From contig CAWAEN010000015.1 of NCBI GenBank assembly GCA_963781035.1, positions 310,001 through 374,000 on the forward strand: 64,000 bases of DNA, read 5' to 3'. The DNA is from SZUA-35 sp963781035. Its GTDB lineage: Bacteria > Actinomycetota > Acidimicrobiia > Acidimicrobiales > SZUA-35. Shown here piece by piece: positions 44,683 to 52,992 of the stretch. Made by a program: the position numbers and the translations under genes. The stretch's first letter is position 1; every line of letters starts with the position of its first letter. The notes beneath the pieces were generated by a model. That model saw only the letters and a list, made by a program, of their open reading frames with translations. It ran no database searches and was not told the origin of the DNA.

Positions 44683-45632
44683 GCCGAGACCTCGATTCGG
44701 TTGCCGGTCAGCTCGAGGAACACGTCGTCGAGAGTGGGCGTTCGCAGTGTCAACTCGCTGACCGACGCGCCGGCCGAGTCGAGGGCAACGGCGATGGGCG
44801 AGACCGATGCCGCGCCGTCCTTGACCGAAATCAAGAGCCCGCTGGGCCCCTCGTCGACATGGTCGACCACGTCCAACGCCTGGACAGCCTCGTAGGCGGC
44901 GCGCCGATCGCTGTCGTCATGGAGCCGGACCCTGACGACATCGGAACCGACTGTGCGTTTCAGTTCGTCCGGTGTTCCCTCGGCGACGATCCTGCCGTCG
45001 TTGATGATCCCCACTCGATCGGCGAGCTCATCGGCTTCCTCGAGGTATTGGGTGGTGAGGAAGATGGTGGTGCCATAGGTCTTGTTCAGCGTGCGGACCT
45101 CTTTCCACACCTGGGCCCGACTGGTGGGGTCCAGACCGGTCGTCGGCTCGTCGAGGAACAGCAGATCGGGGTTGTGGATGAGCGAAGCCGCCAGATCGAG
45201 ACGGCGCTCCATACCCCCGGAGTACGTTCCGACCCATCGATCAATGGCGTCGAAGTCGATCACCGATCGCAGTTCGTTGATGCGTTGGTCGATCTCGGAT
45301 TGATTGAGCCCGAAGAGCGCACCCTGCATCTGCAGGATCTCCCGGCCGCTCTGCTTCTGATCGAGGGAAGCGTCCTGCAGCGCAGCCCCGATCCGCAATC
45401 GGATCTGGGCGGCCTGCGTGGCGACATCCAGCCCGAGCACCGTGGCCGTACCCCCGGATGGCTTGAGCAGCGTGGTGAGCATCTTGACCACCGTCGACTT
45501 GCCGGCTCCGTTGGGCCCGAGGAATCCGTAGATCTCACCCGATTGCACCGCCAGATCCACACCGCGTACGGCCTCGATGTCGCCGAAGCTTCGCCGCAGA
45601 CCCGTTGCCTCGATGACCGGAGCGAGTTCCAT
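44679..45632 (-). CDS. ABC transporter ATP-binding protein, DrrA-like
   Basis: This 317-residue ATPase has Walker A GFLGPNGAGKSTVVKMLTTL near residue 40, signature YSGGMERRLDLAASLIHNPD, Walker B LLFLDEPTTGLDPTSR and the DrrA-type C-terminal extension (VVRVRLHDDSDRRAAYEAVQ) ending in LRTPTLDDVFLELTG. It pairs with the overlapping ABC-2 permease. The start ATG is close to the end of hmgA with a 62-bp gap. Confidence 0.9.
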   Translation of the reverse strand: MELAPVIEATGLRRSFGDIEAVRGVDLAVQSGEIYGFLGPNGAGKSTVVKMLTTLLKPSGGTATVLGLDVATQAAQIRLRIGAALQDASLDQKQSGREILQMQGALFGLNQSEIDQRINELRSVIDFDAIDRWVGTYSGGMERRLDLAASLIHNPDLLFLDEPTTGLDPTSRAQVWKEVRTLNKTYGTTIFLTTQYLEEADELADRVGIINDGRIVAEGTPDELKRTVGSDVVRVRLHDDSDRRAAYEAVQALDVVDHVDEGPSGLLISVKDGAASVSPIAVALDSAGASVSELTLRTPTLDDVFLELTGNRIEVSA

Positions 45633-45694
45633 CCGAGCAATCTATGCCGGGCGAAGCGGACCCACCGCGATGTGGGTTCCCGCCGACTCCCGAC

Positions 45695-46852
45695 TCAGCG
45701 GGCCCAGGTGAACGGATACCCGTCCACCGAGATGGACCGAGCGGCGTCGCTGACACGCAGCGGAGCAAACGTGTCGACCATCACCGCCACCTCCTCGGTG
45801 CGGTCGACATCGAGGCTTGCTTCGATACTGCCGGGCTGCGGTCCATGCACGAATCCGGCGGGGTGATACGAGATCGAGCCGACATCGATGCCCGAGCCGG
45901 CGCGACTCATGAAGTTCCCGGCGGCATAGAACAGCACCTCGTCGGAGTCGACGTTGGCGTGGTGGTACGGCACCTTGACCGCATCAGGATGGAAGTCGAA
46001 GAGGCGAGGCACGAACGAACACACGACGAACCCGCGACCCTCGAAGGTCTGGTGGACCGGCGGCGGCTGATGGAGCGAACCGACGATCGGTTCGAAGTCG
46101 TCGATGTTCAACGCCCACGGATAGAGACAACCGTCCCAGCCGGCGACGTCGAAGGGGTGCTGCCGGTGGACGTGTCTGCTGAGCCCTGCGCCGTTGGCGA
46201 CGATGACGGGCACATCCTCACCGTCGAGCAGGAGCGGCTCGGTCGGAGCTCGCAGATCTCGTTCGCAGAACGGCGCGTGCTCGAGGAACTGTCCCGTGGC
46301 CGACAGGTAGCGGTCCGGTACGGACACGTGACTCCTGGCCGCGACCACGAACGTCGAGAGTCCGACGCTCCCGACCATCCAACGGTGGGTCGTCCCTGCC
46401 GGAATGACGACGTAGTCACCGACGCCGACGGACAGCTCTCCGAACACCGACTGGAGCACGGCGTCGCCTTCGTGGACGTAGACCAGCTCGTCACCACCCG
46501 CGTTGCGATAGAGCGGGCTGTCAGACGTGGCGGCGACGAACGAGATCGAGACGTCGTCGTTGGACAGCAGCTCGTGCCGGCCGAGCACAGGATCGGTGGC
46601 GACCGGCAGGTCTGTCGTGCGGAGATGACGAGGGGTGAGGGGATGATCCGGGGTCGCCGATGCCGCCATCGGAGTCTCGATCGACTCGATGGCGACGAGC
46701 GCGGACGGCGAGTGTCGGTGGTACAGCAGTGCCGAATTGGACGAGAACCCCTCCTGCCCCATCAGCTCCTCGGCATACCGAGTGCCATCGGGTTGGCGGT
46801 GTGTGGTGTGGCGCTTCCGCGGAAGGTCACCGACGTGTCGATAGTGCGGCAT
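45695..46852 (-). CDS. hmgA: homogentisate 1,2-dioxygenase
   Basis: The 385-residue cupin enzyme opens homogentisate to maleylacetoacetate in tyrosine breakdown. Landmarks are EELMGQEGFSSNSALLYHRH, ELVYVHEGDAVLQSVFGELS, GDYVVIPAGTTHRW, and the iron site region VPYHHANVDSDEVLFYAAG with SISYHPAGFVHGPQPG. It is the last gene of the hppD-fah-hmgA run, 28 bp after fah. Confidence 0.92.
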   Translation of the reverse strand: MPHYRHVGDLPRKRHTTHRQPDGTRYAEELMGQEGFSSNSALLYHRHSPSALVAIESIETPMAASATPDHPLTPRHLRTTDLPVATDPVLGRHELLSNDDVSISFVAATSDSPLYRNAGGDELVYVHEGDAVLQSVFGELSVGVGDYVVIPAGTTHRWMVGSVGLSTFVVAARSHVSVPDRYLSATGQFLEHAPFCERDLRAPTEPLLLDGEDVPVIVANGAGLSRHVHRQHPFDVAGWDGCLYPWALNIDDFEPIVGSLHQPPPVHQTFEGRGFVVCSFVPRLFDFHPDAVKVPYHHANVDSDEVLFYAAGNFMSRAGSGIDVGSISYHPAGFVHGPQPGSIEASLDVDRTEEVAVMVDTFAPLRVSDAARSISVDGYPFTWAR

Positions 46853-46879
46853 CGCGCGACTCCTGTGCTCTGTTGTGGT

Positions 46880-48113
46880 TCATGTGTTGGCTCGTCGAAT
46901 CGTTCCTGACACCGAACCCAGACCGACTCGTCCGGTTCCGTGCCCAGCCCACCCTCGCAGTGTGACGGTGTCGCCGTCCTCGAGAAAGGCCCGAGTCGAA
47001 CCGTCCGGCAGGGTGATCGGTGATCGGCCGTTGTCGGTCATCTCGATGAAGCTCCCCTCGGATCCGCTGGTGGGCCCGGAGATCGTCCCCGAGGCGAAGA
47101 GGTCGCCGGGACGAGTCGAGGCTCCGTTGGCGGTGAGGTGGGCCAGCTGTTGGGGCGGCGTCCAGTACATGTCGAAACCGGTCGTGCTGATCACCGCGGG
47201 GTCGGCTCCGGCTGAACGCATGGCCTCGGTCTCGAGCACGACCTCGAATTGCAGATCGAGGCCCCAGTCGCCCTCCACCCGCAGATAGTCGGCGACCGAC
47301 GGAATCTGCTCGTCGCTCGGAATCCTGAATCGTTCGATGGCCTCGAGCGGAAGCAGCCACGGCGCCATCGAGGTCGCAAAGCTCTTGCCGAGAAATGGCC
47401 CGAGTGGCACGTATTCGAACGACTGGATGTCCCGCGCCGACCAGTCGTTGATGAGGCACACGCCGAAGATGTGCTGAGCCGCCTCGTCCACGGGAATCGG
47501 ATGTCCCCGCTCGCTCTCGCCACCGATCACGAAGCCGAGTTCCAGCTCGATGTCGAGGGCACGGCTCGGTCCGTGGGCGACGTTTCCGTCGCTCGACCGA
47601 AGCCCGAGAGGGCGGGGGATGTCGGCGCCATCGGGGACGATGGTGCCCGCACGACCGTGGTAGCCGACCGGCAACTGCTTCCAGTTCGGGAGCAGCGGCT
47701 CGCTGTCCGGCCGGAAGAGCCGGCCGAGATTGGTGGCGTGATGAATGCAGGAATAGAAATCGACGTAGTCGCCGACCTCGACCGGTAGTCCCATCGTGAG
47801 CTCCCGCCGCGAAAGGACCACCTCATCGCTGATCGGCACGTGTCCGGTGACCAGCTCCGTCAGGCGAGCCCTGACCGCCGACCAGACCATAGCGATCGTG
47901 AGCGAGAAAGGCGTTGAGCGAATCCTGATCGAACGTGCCTGGCGCGAGGCCGAGGTCAGCCAGACCACCAGACCGTTCGAGAGCGCGGAGATCGATGGCG
48001 TGGTCACCGACTGCAACCACCGGTCGCGGATCGGATCCCCCAGGCGATCCGATGCCGTAGGGAAGACCCGTTGCCGGGAACGGCGAGTCATCGGGGATCG
48101 AGAAGCCAGCCAC
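46880..48113 (-). CDS. fumarylacetoacetase (frameshifted)
   Basis: The enzyme cleaves fumarylacetoacetate to fumarate and acetoacetate. The N-terminal SH3-like domain starts MAGFSIPDDSPFPATGLPYG; the frame shifts near 47886 (one inserted base) into WSAVRARLTELVTGHVPISD. The catalytic domain keeps DYVDFYSCIHHATNLGRLFR (metal Asp and catalytic His), LDIELELGFVIGGESERGHP (two Glu ligands), LINDWSARDIQ and the late GRVGLGSVSGTI. It lies four bases after hppD. Confidence 0.9.
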
Positions 48114-48116
48114 GGG

Positions 48117-49238
48117 TCAGAGATTGCCCCGTCGATCCTGCTCGCGCTCGATCGACTCGAAGAGCGCCTTGAAGTTGCCCTCGCCGAACCCGGTGGCGCC
48201 GCCTCGCTGGATGATCTCGATGAACACGGTCGGACGATCGGTCACCGGCTCGGTGAACAGCTGGAGCAGATGTCCGTCCGGTTCGTGATCGACCAGGATC
48301 CCGAGCCTCTGCAGCTCATCCCACGGCAGTTCGAGGAAGTCGAGACGTTGCCGGACGTCGACGAAGTACGCCGCGTTGGCCTCGAGGAACCGGACACCCC
48401 GCGATCGCAGCGCACTGATCGACTGAACGATGTCGTTCGTCCCGAACGCCAGGTGCTGCACTCCGGCACCACGGTAGGTGTCGAGGTACTCCTGGATCTG
48501 GCTCTTCTTGAGGCCGGCCGCCGGCTCGTTGAGCGGCATGACGATCTCGCCGCCGTTCGACACGACCGTGGATCGCAGCGCCGAGTATTCGGTCGAGATC
48601 TGGTTCTCGTCGAAGTGGCGGAGCTGCCCGAACCCCATCACGTCTTCGTAGTACGAGACCCATTCGTCGAGCCGACCCTCCTCGACATTGCCGACCACGT
48701 GGTCGATTCGTTGGAGCCCGACGACCGGGTCGATCAGGCCTCCCGGGAGACCGCTCGTGACGAAACCCGGGCAATAGTGGCCGTGGTAGTCGCTTCGGTC
48801 GACAAAGGTGTGTTTTGTCTCGCCGTAGGTGGCAACGGCCGAGAGGCGGAGAATCCCGTTGTCGTCTTCGAGTTCGTACGGCTCAGCCACGGATCGAGCT
48901 CCGCGGGTCAGCGCCGCTTCGTAGGTACCCGCCGCGTCGTCGACAACGAATGCGAGGTCACGCGCACCGTCACCGTGCTCACGAACATGGGCCCAGATCT
49001 CGGAGTCAGGGGTGAGCGCTGCGGTCACGACCAGACGAATCTGGCCCTGCTCGAGCAGGTACGACGCCCGGTCGGTGACTCCGGTCTCGGGGCCGGCGTA
49101 GGCGGTGACCGTGAAGCCGAACGATCCGACGAGGAACCCGGCCATCGCCCTGGCATTCCCGACCCAGAACTCGATCGAGTCCCAGCCCTTCAGGCGGGCG
49201 GCTGGCGACGTGTTGGCAAGGGCGGTGGCAGTGGTCAT
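48117..49238 (-). CDS. hppD: 4-hydroxyphenylpyruvate dioxygenase
   Basis: The 373-residue two-domain VOC-fold enzyme makes homogentisate. The start ATG 49238 (MTTATALANTSPAARLKGWD) has GAGGAAG upstream. The catalytic domain shows the iron ligands in LQRIDHVVGN, GVQHLAFGTNDIV and TVFIEIIQRGG, and the C-terminal helix FGEGNFKALFESIEREQDRR. First gene of the operon. It is divergent from an AsnC/Lrp regulator, which is a natural candidate for its control. Confidence 0.94.
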   Translation of the reverse strand: MTTATALANTSPAARLKGWDSIEFWVGNARAMAGFLVGSFGFTVTAYAGPETGVTDRASYLLEQGQIRLVVTAALTPDSEIWAHVREHGDGARDLAFVVDDAAGTYEAALTRGARSVAEPYELEDDNGILRLSAVATYGETKHTFVDRSDYHGHYCPGFVTSGLPGGLIDPVVGLQRIDHVVGNVEEGRLDEWVSYYEDVMGFGQLRHFDENQISTEYSALRSTVVSNGGEIVMPLNEPAAGLKKSQIQEYLDTYRGAGVQHLAFGTNDIVQSISALRSRGVRFLEANAAYFVDVRQRLDFLELPWDELQRLGILVDHEPDGHLLQLFTEPVTDRPTVFIEIIQRGGATGFGEGNFKALFESIEREQDRRGNL

Positions 49239-49364
49239 CCGGGGCTTCCTCTCGACAGAAGTGTCACCACTAGGCCCCATTGATGTACCGATTGTCAAGT
49301 GATGGGTCCAGTACTGTACATTCTGTATCGTCCTGCCCGCCTCAGTGGATCGAAAGCGAGCACA
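49239..49364. promoter_or_regulatory. hppD / AsnC divergent control region
   Basis: On the minus strand a perfect TTGACA (complement of 49293-49298) could be the -35 of hppD, though the best -10-like TAGTGG is 20 bases away. The word GTACTGTAC (near 49321-49329) in the same gap is a partial palindrome and a possible AsnC/Lrp operator. Confidence 0.35.
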
Positions 49365-49844
49365 ATGGCCACCGATCTCGATGCCCTCGATACCGCGCTG
49401 ATCGCCGCGATGAGGACGGAACCGCGGGCGACCGAGGCACGACTCGCTCGGCTGCTCGAGGTGGCCAGAGGCACCGTTCACGCCCGCATCGAGCGGATGC
49501 ACACTCGAGGCGTGATCACCGGACACGGCCCAGATGTGGATGCGTCGGCCATCGGCTACAGCGTCCTGGCGTTCGTCACATTGGAGATCACACAGGGCGC
49601 AGACGACGGAATCATCGAGCAGCTCGCGGCGATCGACGAGATCCTGGAAGTCCACGCCGTGAGCGGTTCAGGCGACCTGGTCTGTCGAACGGTGGCCCGA
49701 TCGAACGACCATCTTCACGACCTCATTCAGCGAATGCTCGCCATCCCCGGGATCTCCCGCACCGAGACGCAGCTCGCGCTGAAGAGCCTCCTGTTCCGCA
49801 CGGCAGCCGATCTCGCTGCCAGTGATGCACCGCGGGGAGCATGA
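49365..49844 (+). CDS. Lrp/AsnC family transcriptional regulator
   Basis: The 159-residue protein from ATG 49365 (MATDLDALDTALIAAMRTEP) has an N-terminal helix-turn-helix (ATEARLARLLEVARGTVHAR, IERMHTRGVITGH) and a RAM ligand domain (VLAFVTLEITQGADD, ILEVHAVSGSGDLVCRTVAR). The longer frame from 49299 adds 22 unlikely residues. Position suggests control of the divergent tyrosine-degradation operon. Confidence 0.88.
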   Translation: MATDLDALDTALIAAMRTEPRATEARLARLLEVARGTVHARIERMHTRGVITGHGPDVDASAIGYSVLAFVTLEITQGADDGIIEQLAAIDEILEVHAVSGSGDLVCRTVARSNDHLHDLIQRMLAIPGISRTETQLALKSLLFRTAADLAASDAPRGA

Positions 49845-50248
49845 TGGCCGGCTACTCAGGCACACCGTTGGCGAAGAAGCTCGGGATCAAAGCCGGACAC
49901 ACCGTCGCCACGGTGCACTCGCCAACCGAGTTCGTCGATCTGCTGAGCGACCTGCCAGACGATGTCTGCTTCGAGACCGGTCCGACCCCGGACGCGGATG
50001 TCACCGTTGCGTTCTACACCGAGGCTGACGTACTCCTTGCGGAGCTCGACGGGCTGGCCGGAGCGGCCTTCCCCGACCGGATCATCTGGCTGGCCTGGCC
50101 GAAGAAGACGTCCGGCGTCGACACCGATCTGACCGGGGACGTGGTGCGGAGCACCGTGCTCGAAACGAAGCTCGTCGACGTGAAGGTCTGCGCCATTTCC
50201 GAGATCTGGTCCGGTCTGAAGGTCGTGTGGAGGAAGGAACACCGCTGA
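49841..50248 (+). CDS. DUF3052 family protein
   Basis: The 135-residue protein begins MAGYSGTPLAKKLGIKAGHT and contains FVDLLSDLPDDVCFE, IIWLAWPKKTSGVDTDLTGD and VDVKVCAISEIWSGLKVVWR, matching the DUF3052 family common in actinobacteria. Its function is unknown. It overlaps the AsnC gene by four bases. Confidence 0.85.
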   Translation: MMAGYSGTPLAKKLGIKAGHTVATVHSPTEFVDLLSDLPDDVCFETGPTPDADVTVAFYTEADVLLAELDGLAGAAFPDRIIWLAWPKKTSGVDTDLTGDVVRSTVLETKLVDVKVCAISEIWSGLKVVWRKEHR

Positions 50249-50281
50249 TCGAACCGCACCAGAATCGTCATCCAACGGGCC

Positions 50282-50309
50282 TTGACACCGTGGACACGGC
50301 ACCTAGGCT
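50282..50309 (+). promoter_or_regulatory. promoter TTGACA-N16-TAGGCT
   Basis: A perfect -35 TTGACA (50282-50287) and a TAGGCT -10 (50304-50309) are 16 bases apart and 41 bases before the ATG at 50351. This is the best housekeeping-type promoter seen in the window. Confidence 0.6.
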
Positions 50310-50350
50310 TGTTTCTTTCACCCGTCACCTCGATCCAGAAAGCGACCGTC

Positions 50351-50860
50351 ATGAGCCGCACGGTGCAGCACACGCTCCACATCTCTCTCGATTTCGAGGA
50401 GACGTGTCGCCGCATCGAAGCTCGGTCAGCCGACCTTCTCGAGCGGTCCACGTTCATCGCCGCCCGCACGGTCGATCGCGCCGCGGCCGAGCTCGACGGG
50501 TTCGAGGAACGCCAATCGGTGACCATCGAGGCCCAGGACTTCGAGCGGGGAGGCGACCACCAAGCGTCGATGCGCATCCGGTGGAACGCCAAAGTGCCTT
50601 CGAGCCGCGTTCTCCCCCAGCTCGACGCCAAGATCGTGGTCCATGGCGTCATTTCGAGGGGTCCCCACGCCTCGACAGCCATCTCGATCCTCGGCTCGTT
50701 CGATTCACCACACGGCCTCCGTCAGCGTCTCGACGACAAACTCTTCCGGCGCCGACTCGTCGACGAGGCCGCAGCGGCCTTCCTCGATGCGTTCGTGGTC
50801 GGGCTCATCGACGGCCCGATCGACCTCAGGGCCGCCGACTCGGAATCCAGTGCCGCCTGA
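50351..50860 (+). CDS. conserved hypothetical protein, possibly DUF2505-like
   Basis: The 169-residue product begins MSRTVQHTLHISLDFEETCR and alternates beta strands with helices (SVTIEAQDFERGGDHQASMR, IRWNAKVPSSRVLPQLDAKI, VVHGVISRGPHASTAISILG) with a C-terminal helix LVDEAAAAFLDAFVVGLIDG. The layout resembles SRPBCC/DUF2505-type proteins, but I cannot confirm the family. Its stop region is duplicated by a 16-bp tandem repeat. Confidence 0.6.
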   Translation: MSRTVQHTLHISLDFEETCRRIEARSADLLERSTFIAARTVDRAAAELDGFEERQSVTIEAQDFERGGDHQASMRIRWNAKVPSSRVLPQLDAKIVVHGVISRGPHASTAISILGSFDSPHGLRQRLDDKLFRRRLVDEAAAAFLDAFVVGLIDGPIDLRAADSESSAA

Positions 50861-50878
50861 CACCAGTGCCGCCTGACA
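50847..50878 (+). repeat. 16-bp tandem duplication over a stop codon
   Basis: CCAGTGCCGCCTGACA occurs twice in a row (50847-50862 and 50863-50878). The first copy contains the TGA of the upstream gene at positions 12-14 of the unit. Confidence 0.85.
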
Positions 50879-50912
50879 GCCGCGGCTGCCCCGAGCGTCG
50901 GCATCGATCCGT

Positions 50913-51500
50913 TCATGAGCAGACGATCGCACTTCCGGCGAACACGTCGGCCACACGGGATGTCCGCTCGAACGACGGGAAGCCCGTGAAGGCGTAGGTC
51001 AGCTCGAGGTCGGCGTCGAACACGATCTCCCCGCGTTCCGACACATCGCTCGAGCCACACGCAGTCGGCACAACCGTCACGCTGAGTTCGGACCTGGAAT
51101 GAGCGGGGAGCACGAACGGTGCCACCTCGGCGAGGTCGCTCACCGGGGCTTGCACTTCGTCGACCAACCGGACCCCGATGCCGGGGACGGCCACGCCGTC
51201 GATGGTCACGACGGCGGAGCGAAGCTCGATGTCTCGCTGTCCACCGTTCGTCAGGCCGACCCGAAGCTCGATGGGGCCCTGATCGGCCACGGCGCTGATC
51301 GCCTGACCGTCGACCTGGAGCCTCGGCACGACTCGCCCGACGACCACGAGCCACGTCAGACCGACGGCAGCCGCCAGCACGAGGCCGGCAACGAGGACCC
51401 GTCGCCCGAGCGAGGGAACCGGAGGCACCAATCGATCCAGCCCAGGAAGCTCTCGACGCTCGGACGCATTCGCCGTTGACATGTTCGACATGTTTGTCAT
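50913..51500 (-). CDS. membrane-anchored protein of unknown function
   Basis: From ATG 51500 (three ATGs in frame: MTNMSNMSTANASERREL) the 195-residue product has one membrane helix (GRRVLVAGLVLAAAVGLTWL) and an extracytoplasmic beta-rich domain (IELRVGLTNGGQRDIELRSA, VVTIDGVAVPGIGVRLVDEV, SRSELSVTVVPTACGSSDVS). The family is not recognised. Its start codon overlaps the -10 of the divergent membrane protein/GntR promoter, so expression of the two is likely linked. Confidence 0.65.
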   Translation of the reverse strand: MTNMSNMSTANASERRELPGLDRLVPPVPSLGRRVLVAGLVLAAAVGLTWLVVVGRVVPRLQVDGQAISAVADQGPIELRVGLTNGGQRDIELRSAVVTIDGVAVPGIGVRLVDEVQAPVSDLAEVAPFVLPAHSRSELSVTVVPTACGSSDVSERGEIVFDADLELTYAFTGFPSFERTSRVADVFAGSAIVCS

Positions 51501-51505
51501 ATTGT
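51476..51505 (+). promoter_or_regulatory. promoter with palindromic operator
   Basis: A perfect TTGACA (51476-51481) and TATTGT (51500-51505) are separated by 18 bases. The spacer contains CATGTTCGACATG (CATGT/ACATG dyad) inside a wider TGACA...TGTCA dyad (51477-51499). Such a dyad between -35 and -10 is where YtrA-type GntR repressors bind. Confidence 0.6.
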
Positions 51506-51562
51506 ACCAGGACGTTGGAACAATCAAGGGGATTCTTCCTCGGAGAAAGAGTTGACGACAAC

Positions 51563-52519
51563 ATGACCAGCCCCCGTCCCCGCATTCGGCCAATGCCCAT
51601 CGGAGCCGTCGTTGCCTGCATTGCGTCTGCCGTACTCGTTGTCGCCGGCAGCCAGACAGAATCCACCGCAACCCAGGGTGGCGGAAGCACCGCGTGGGGG
51701 CTCCTCCTTCTCGCTGGTGTCCTTGCTCTTGTTGCCGGAGCGATCGCCTACCTGTTGTTCTCGGACGACAGAGAGGCGACTGCCGTCGCCACGAGACTCG
51801 CGGCCGAACCGGACAGCGTCGCCCTGATTGATCGCTGGCTCCGTCGTGCCCGGTTTGCCAGGAATCTCGGAGGACTCGCCGGACTGATCGTGTGGGTCGG
51901 AACCTGGACCAACGGCATGAACGGATCCACGCTGGTCGTGTGCGGCATGGGTGGCGTGCTCCTCGGAGCCGTCGCTTCCGAGCTCCATCGAGCCCGCCCC
52001 GTGGCCGGGCCGAGGACCGCATCGCTCCGACCACGCACCATCGCCAGCTACCTGGTCAGCCGCGATCAACGCAGGACGGTCATCCTGACCGCAGCGTGGA
52101 TCGCGACCGGTTGGGTCGCCTTCGGGGCCGACAGCAACGGGGCGTTGTGGCTGAGCGGTCTGGCCATCGCCACCCTCGCCGGCGTGCGAGTGCTGCAGTG
52201 GCGAATCGCCGCCCGTCCCCGCCCTGCGCTCCCCGACCGAATGCTTGCCGCCGACGACCTCGTGCGAGAGTTGGCCATCACCCGCGGACTTGCACAGCCA
52301 AGCAACACGTTCGTGCTTGCACTCTTCGTGCCAACGCTCCCCCTCCTCGACGCATCGCCCATCGGCCCGTGGGTCGATCCGCTGATCGTCGTTGCCTTCG
52401 TGCTCTCGGTCTGGTGGTGGGCCAAGAACAAGCGGCTCGGTCTGGACTGGCTGCTCGACCGTCCGTCGTTGTCGGCTGATGCCGACGACCTTCATCACCA
52501 AGAGTCGACGCTCCGATGA
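51563..52519 (+). CDS. multi-pass membrane protein cotranscribed with GntR regulator
   Basis: The product of about 318 residues starts at MTSPRPRIRPMPIG and has around eight hydrophobic segments (AVVACIASAVLVVAGS, WGLLLLAGVLALVAGAIAYL, VILTAAWIATGWVAFGAD, LWLSGLAIATLAGVRVLQW, PLIVVAFVLSVWWWAKNK). No known family is recognised. Its stop overlaps the GntR ATG. Membrane proteins paired with YtrA-type GntR regulators often concern envelope stress or transport; that is inference. Confidence 0.7.
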   Translation: MTSPRPRIRPMPIGAVVACIASAVLVVAGSQTESTATQGGGSTAWGLLLLAGVLALVAGAIAYLLFSDDREATAVATRLAAEPDSVALIDRWLRRARFARNLGGLAGLIVWVGTWTNGMNGSTLVVCGMGGVLLGAVASELHRARPVAGPRTASLRPRTIASYLVSRDQRRTVILTAAWIATGWVAFGADSNGALWLSGLAIATLAGVRVLQWRIAARPRPALPDRMLAADDLVRELAITRGLAQPSNTFVLALFVPTLPLLDASPIGPWVDPLIVVAFVLSVWWWAKNKRLGLDWLLDRPSLSADADDLHHQESTLR

Positions 52520-52887
52520 TGCTGCGGGTGGACACCAACGATGCCCTTCCGGCGTACGAACAGATCCGCTCGCAGATCGTCAGAATGGCGGTCACGGGCA
52601 CGCTGAAGGTGGGGTCCAAACTCCCGACCATTCGCCAACTCGCCGCCGATCTCGGTCTGGCGAAGGGCACGGTCGCCAAGGCGTACGAACTGCTCGACAG
52701 CGATGGGGTGGTGACCACGAGAGGTCGACACGGCACGTTCATCGCCGAGCAGGAAACCGCTCCGGCGGCCGAGCGTCGCTCCGAACTGGACGATGCCGGC
52801 GATGCCTTCGTCACCGTTGCACTCCAGCTCGGCGCCGACCGCCCAGAGGCACTCGCCGCGATCGAACGGGCGTGGCACAACATCTGA
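52516..52887 (+). CDS. GntR family regulator, YtrA subfamily
   Basis: The 123-residue protein has a winged helix (PAYEQIRSQIVRMAVTGTLK, LPTIRQLAADLGLAKGTVAK, AYELLDSDGVVTTRGRHGTF) and only a short C-terminal helical dimerisation part, as in YtrA regulators that lack a ligand domain. It overlaps the upstream membrane gene. The dyad in the promoter at 51476 is its probable operator. Its 3' end lies in a 16-bp tandem repeat. Confidence 0.88.
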   Translation: MMLRVDTNDALPAYEQIRSQIVRMAVTGTLKVGSKLPTIRQLAADLGLAKGTVAKAYELLDSDGVVTTRGRHGTFIAEQETAPAAERRSELDDAGDAFVTVALQLGADRPEALAAIERAWHNI

Positions 52888-52921
52888 TGTGCGCAACACC
52901 TGGTGTGCGCAACATCTGATG
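52874..52921 (+). repeat. 16-bp tandem repeat, three units, over the GntR stop
   Basis: Three adjacent 16-base units (52874, 52890, 52906) share CAACA and end TGATG or TGGTG. The GntR stop TGA is at unit positions 12-14, the same place as in the duplication at 50847. Confidence 0.8.
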
Positions 52922-52931
52922 GGACGGAAAA

Positions 52932-52984
52932 CCCCGCGACGGGCCTCGGCCCTGGGGAAGGAGGTCGAGGTCTCCGTCGCGGGG
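52932..52984. terminator. terminator between GntR and polyol ABC operon
   Basis: CCCCGCGACGG (52932-52942) pairs with CCGTCGCGGGG (52974-52984), with an inner CCTCG/CGAGG stem. It lies between convergent genes and is followed on the plus strand by AAATT. Confidence 0.7.
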
Positions 52985-52992
52985 AAATTGGA

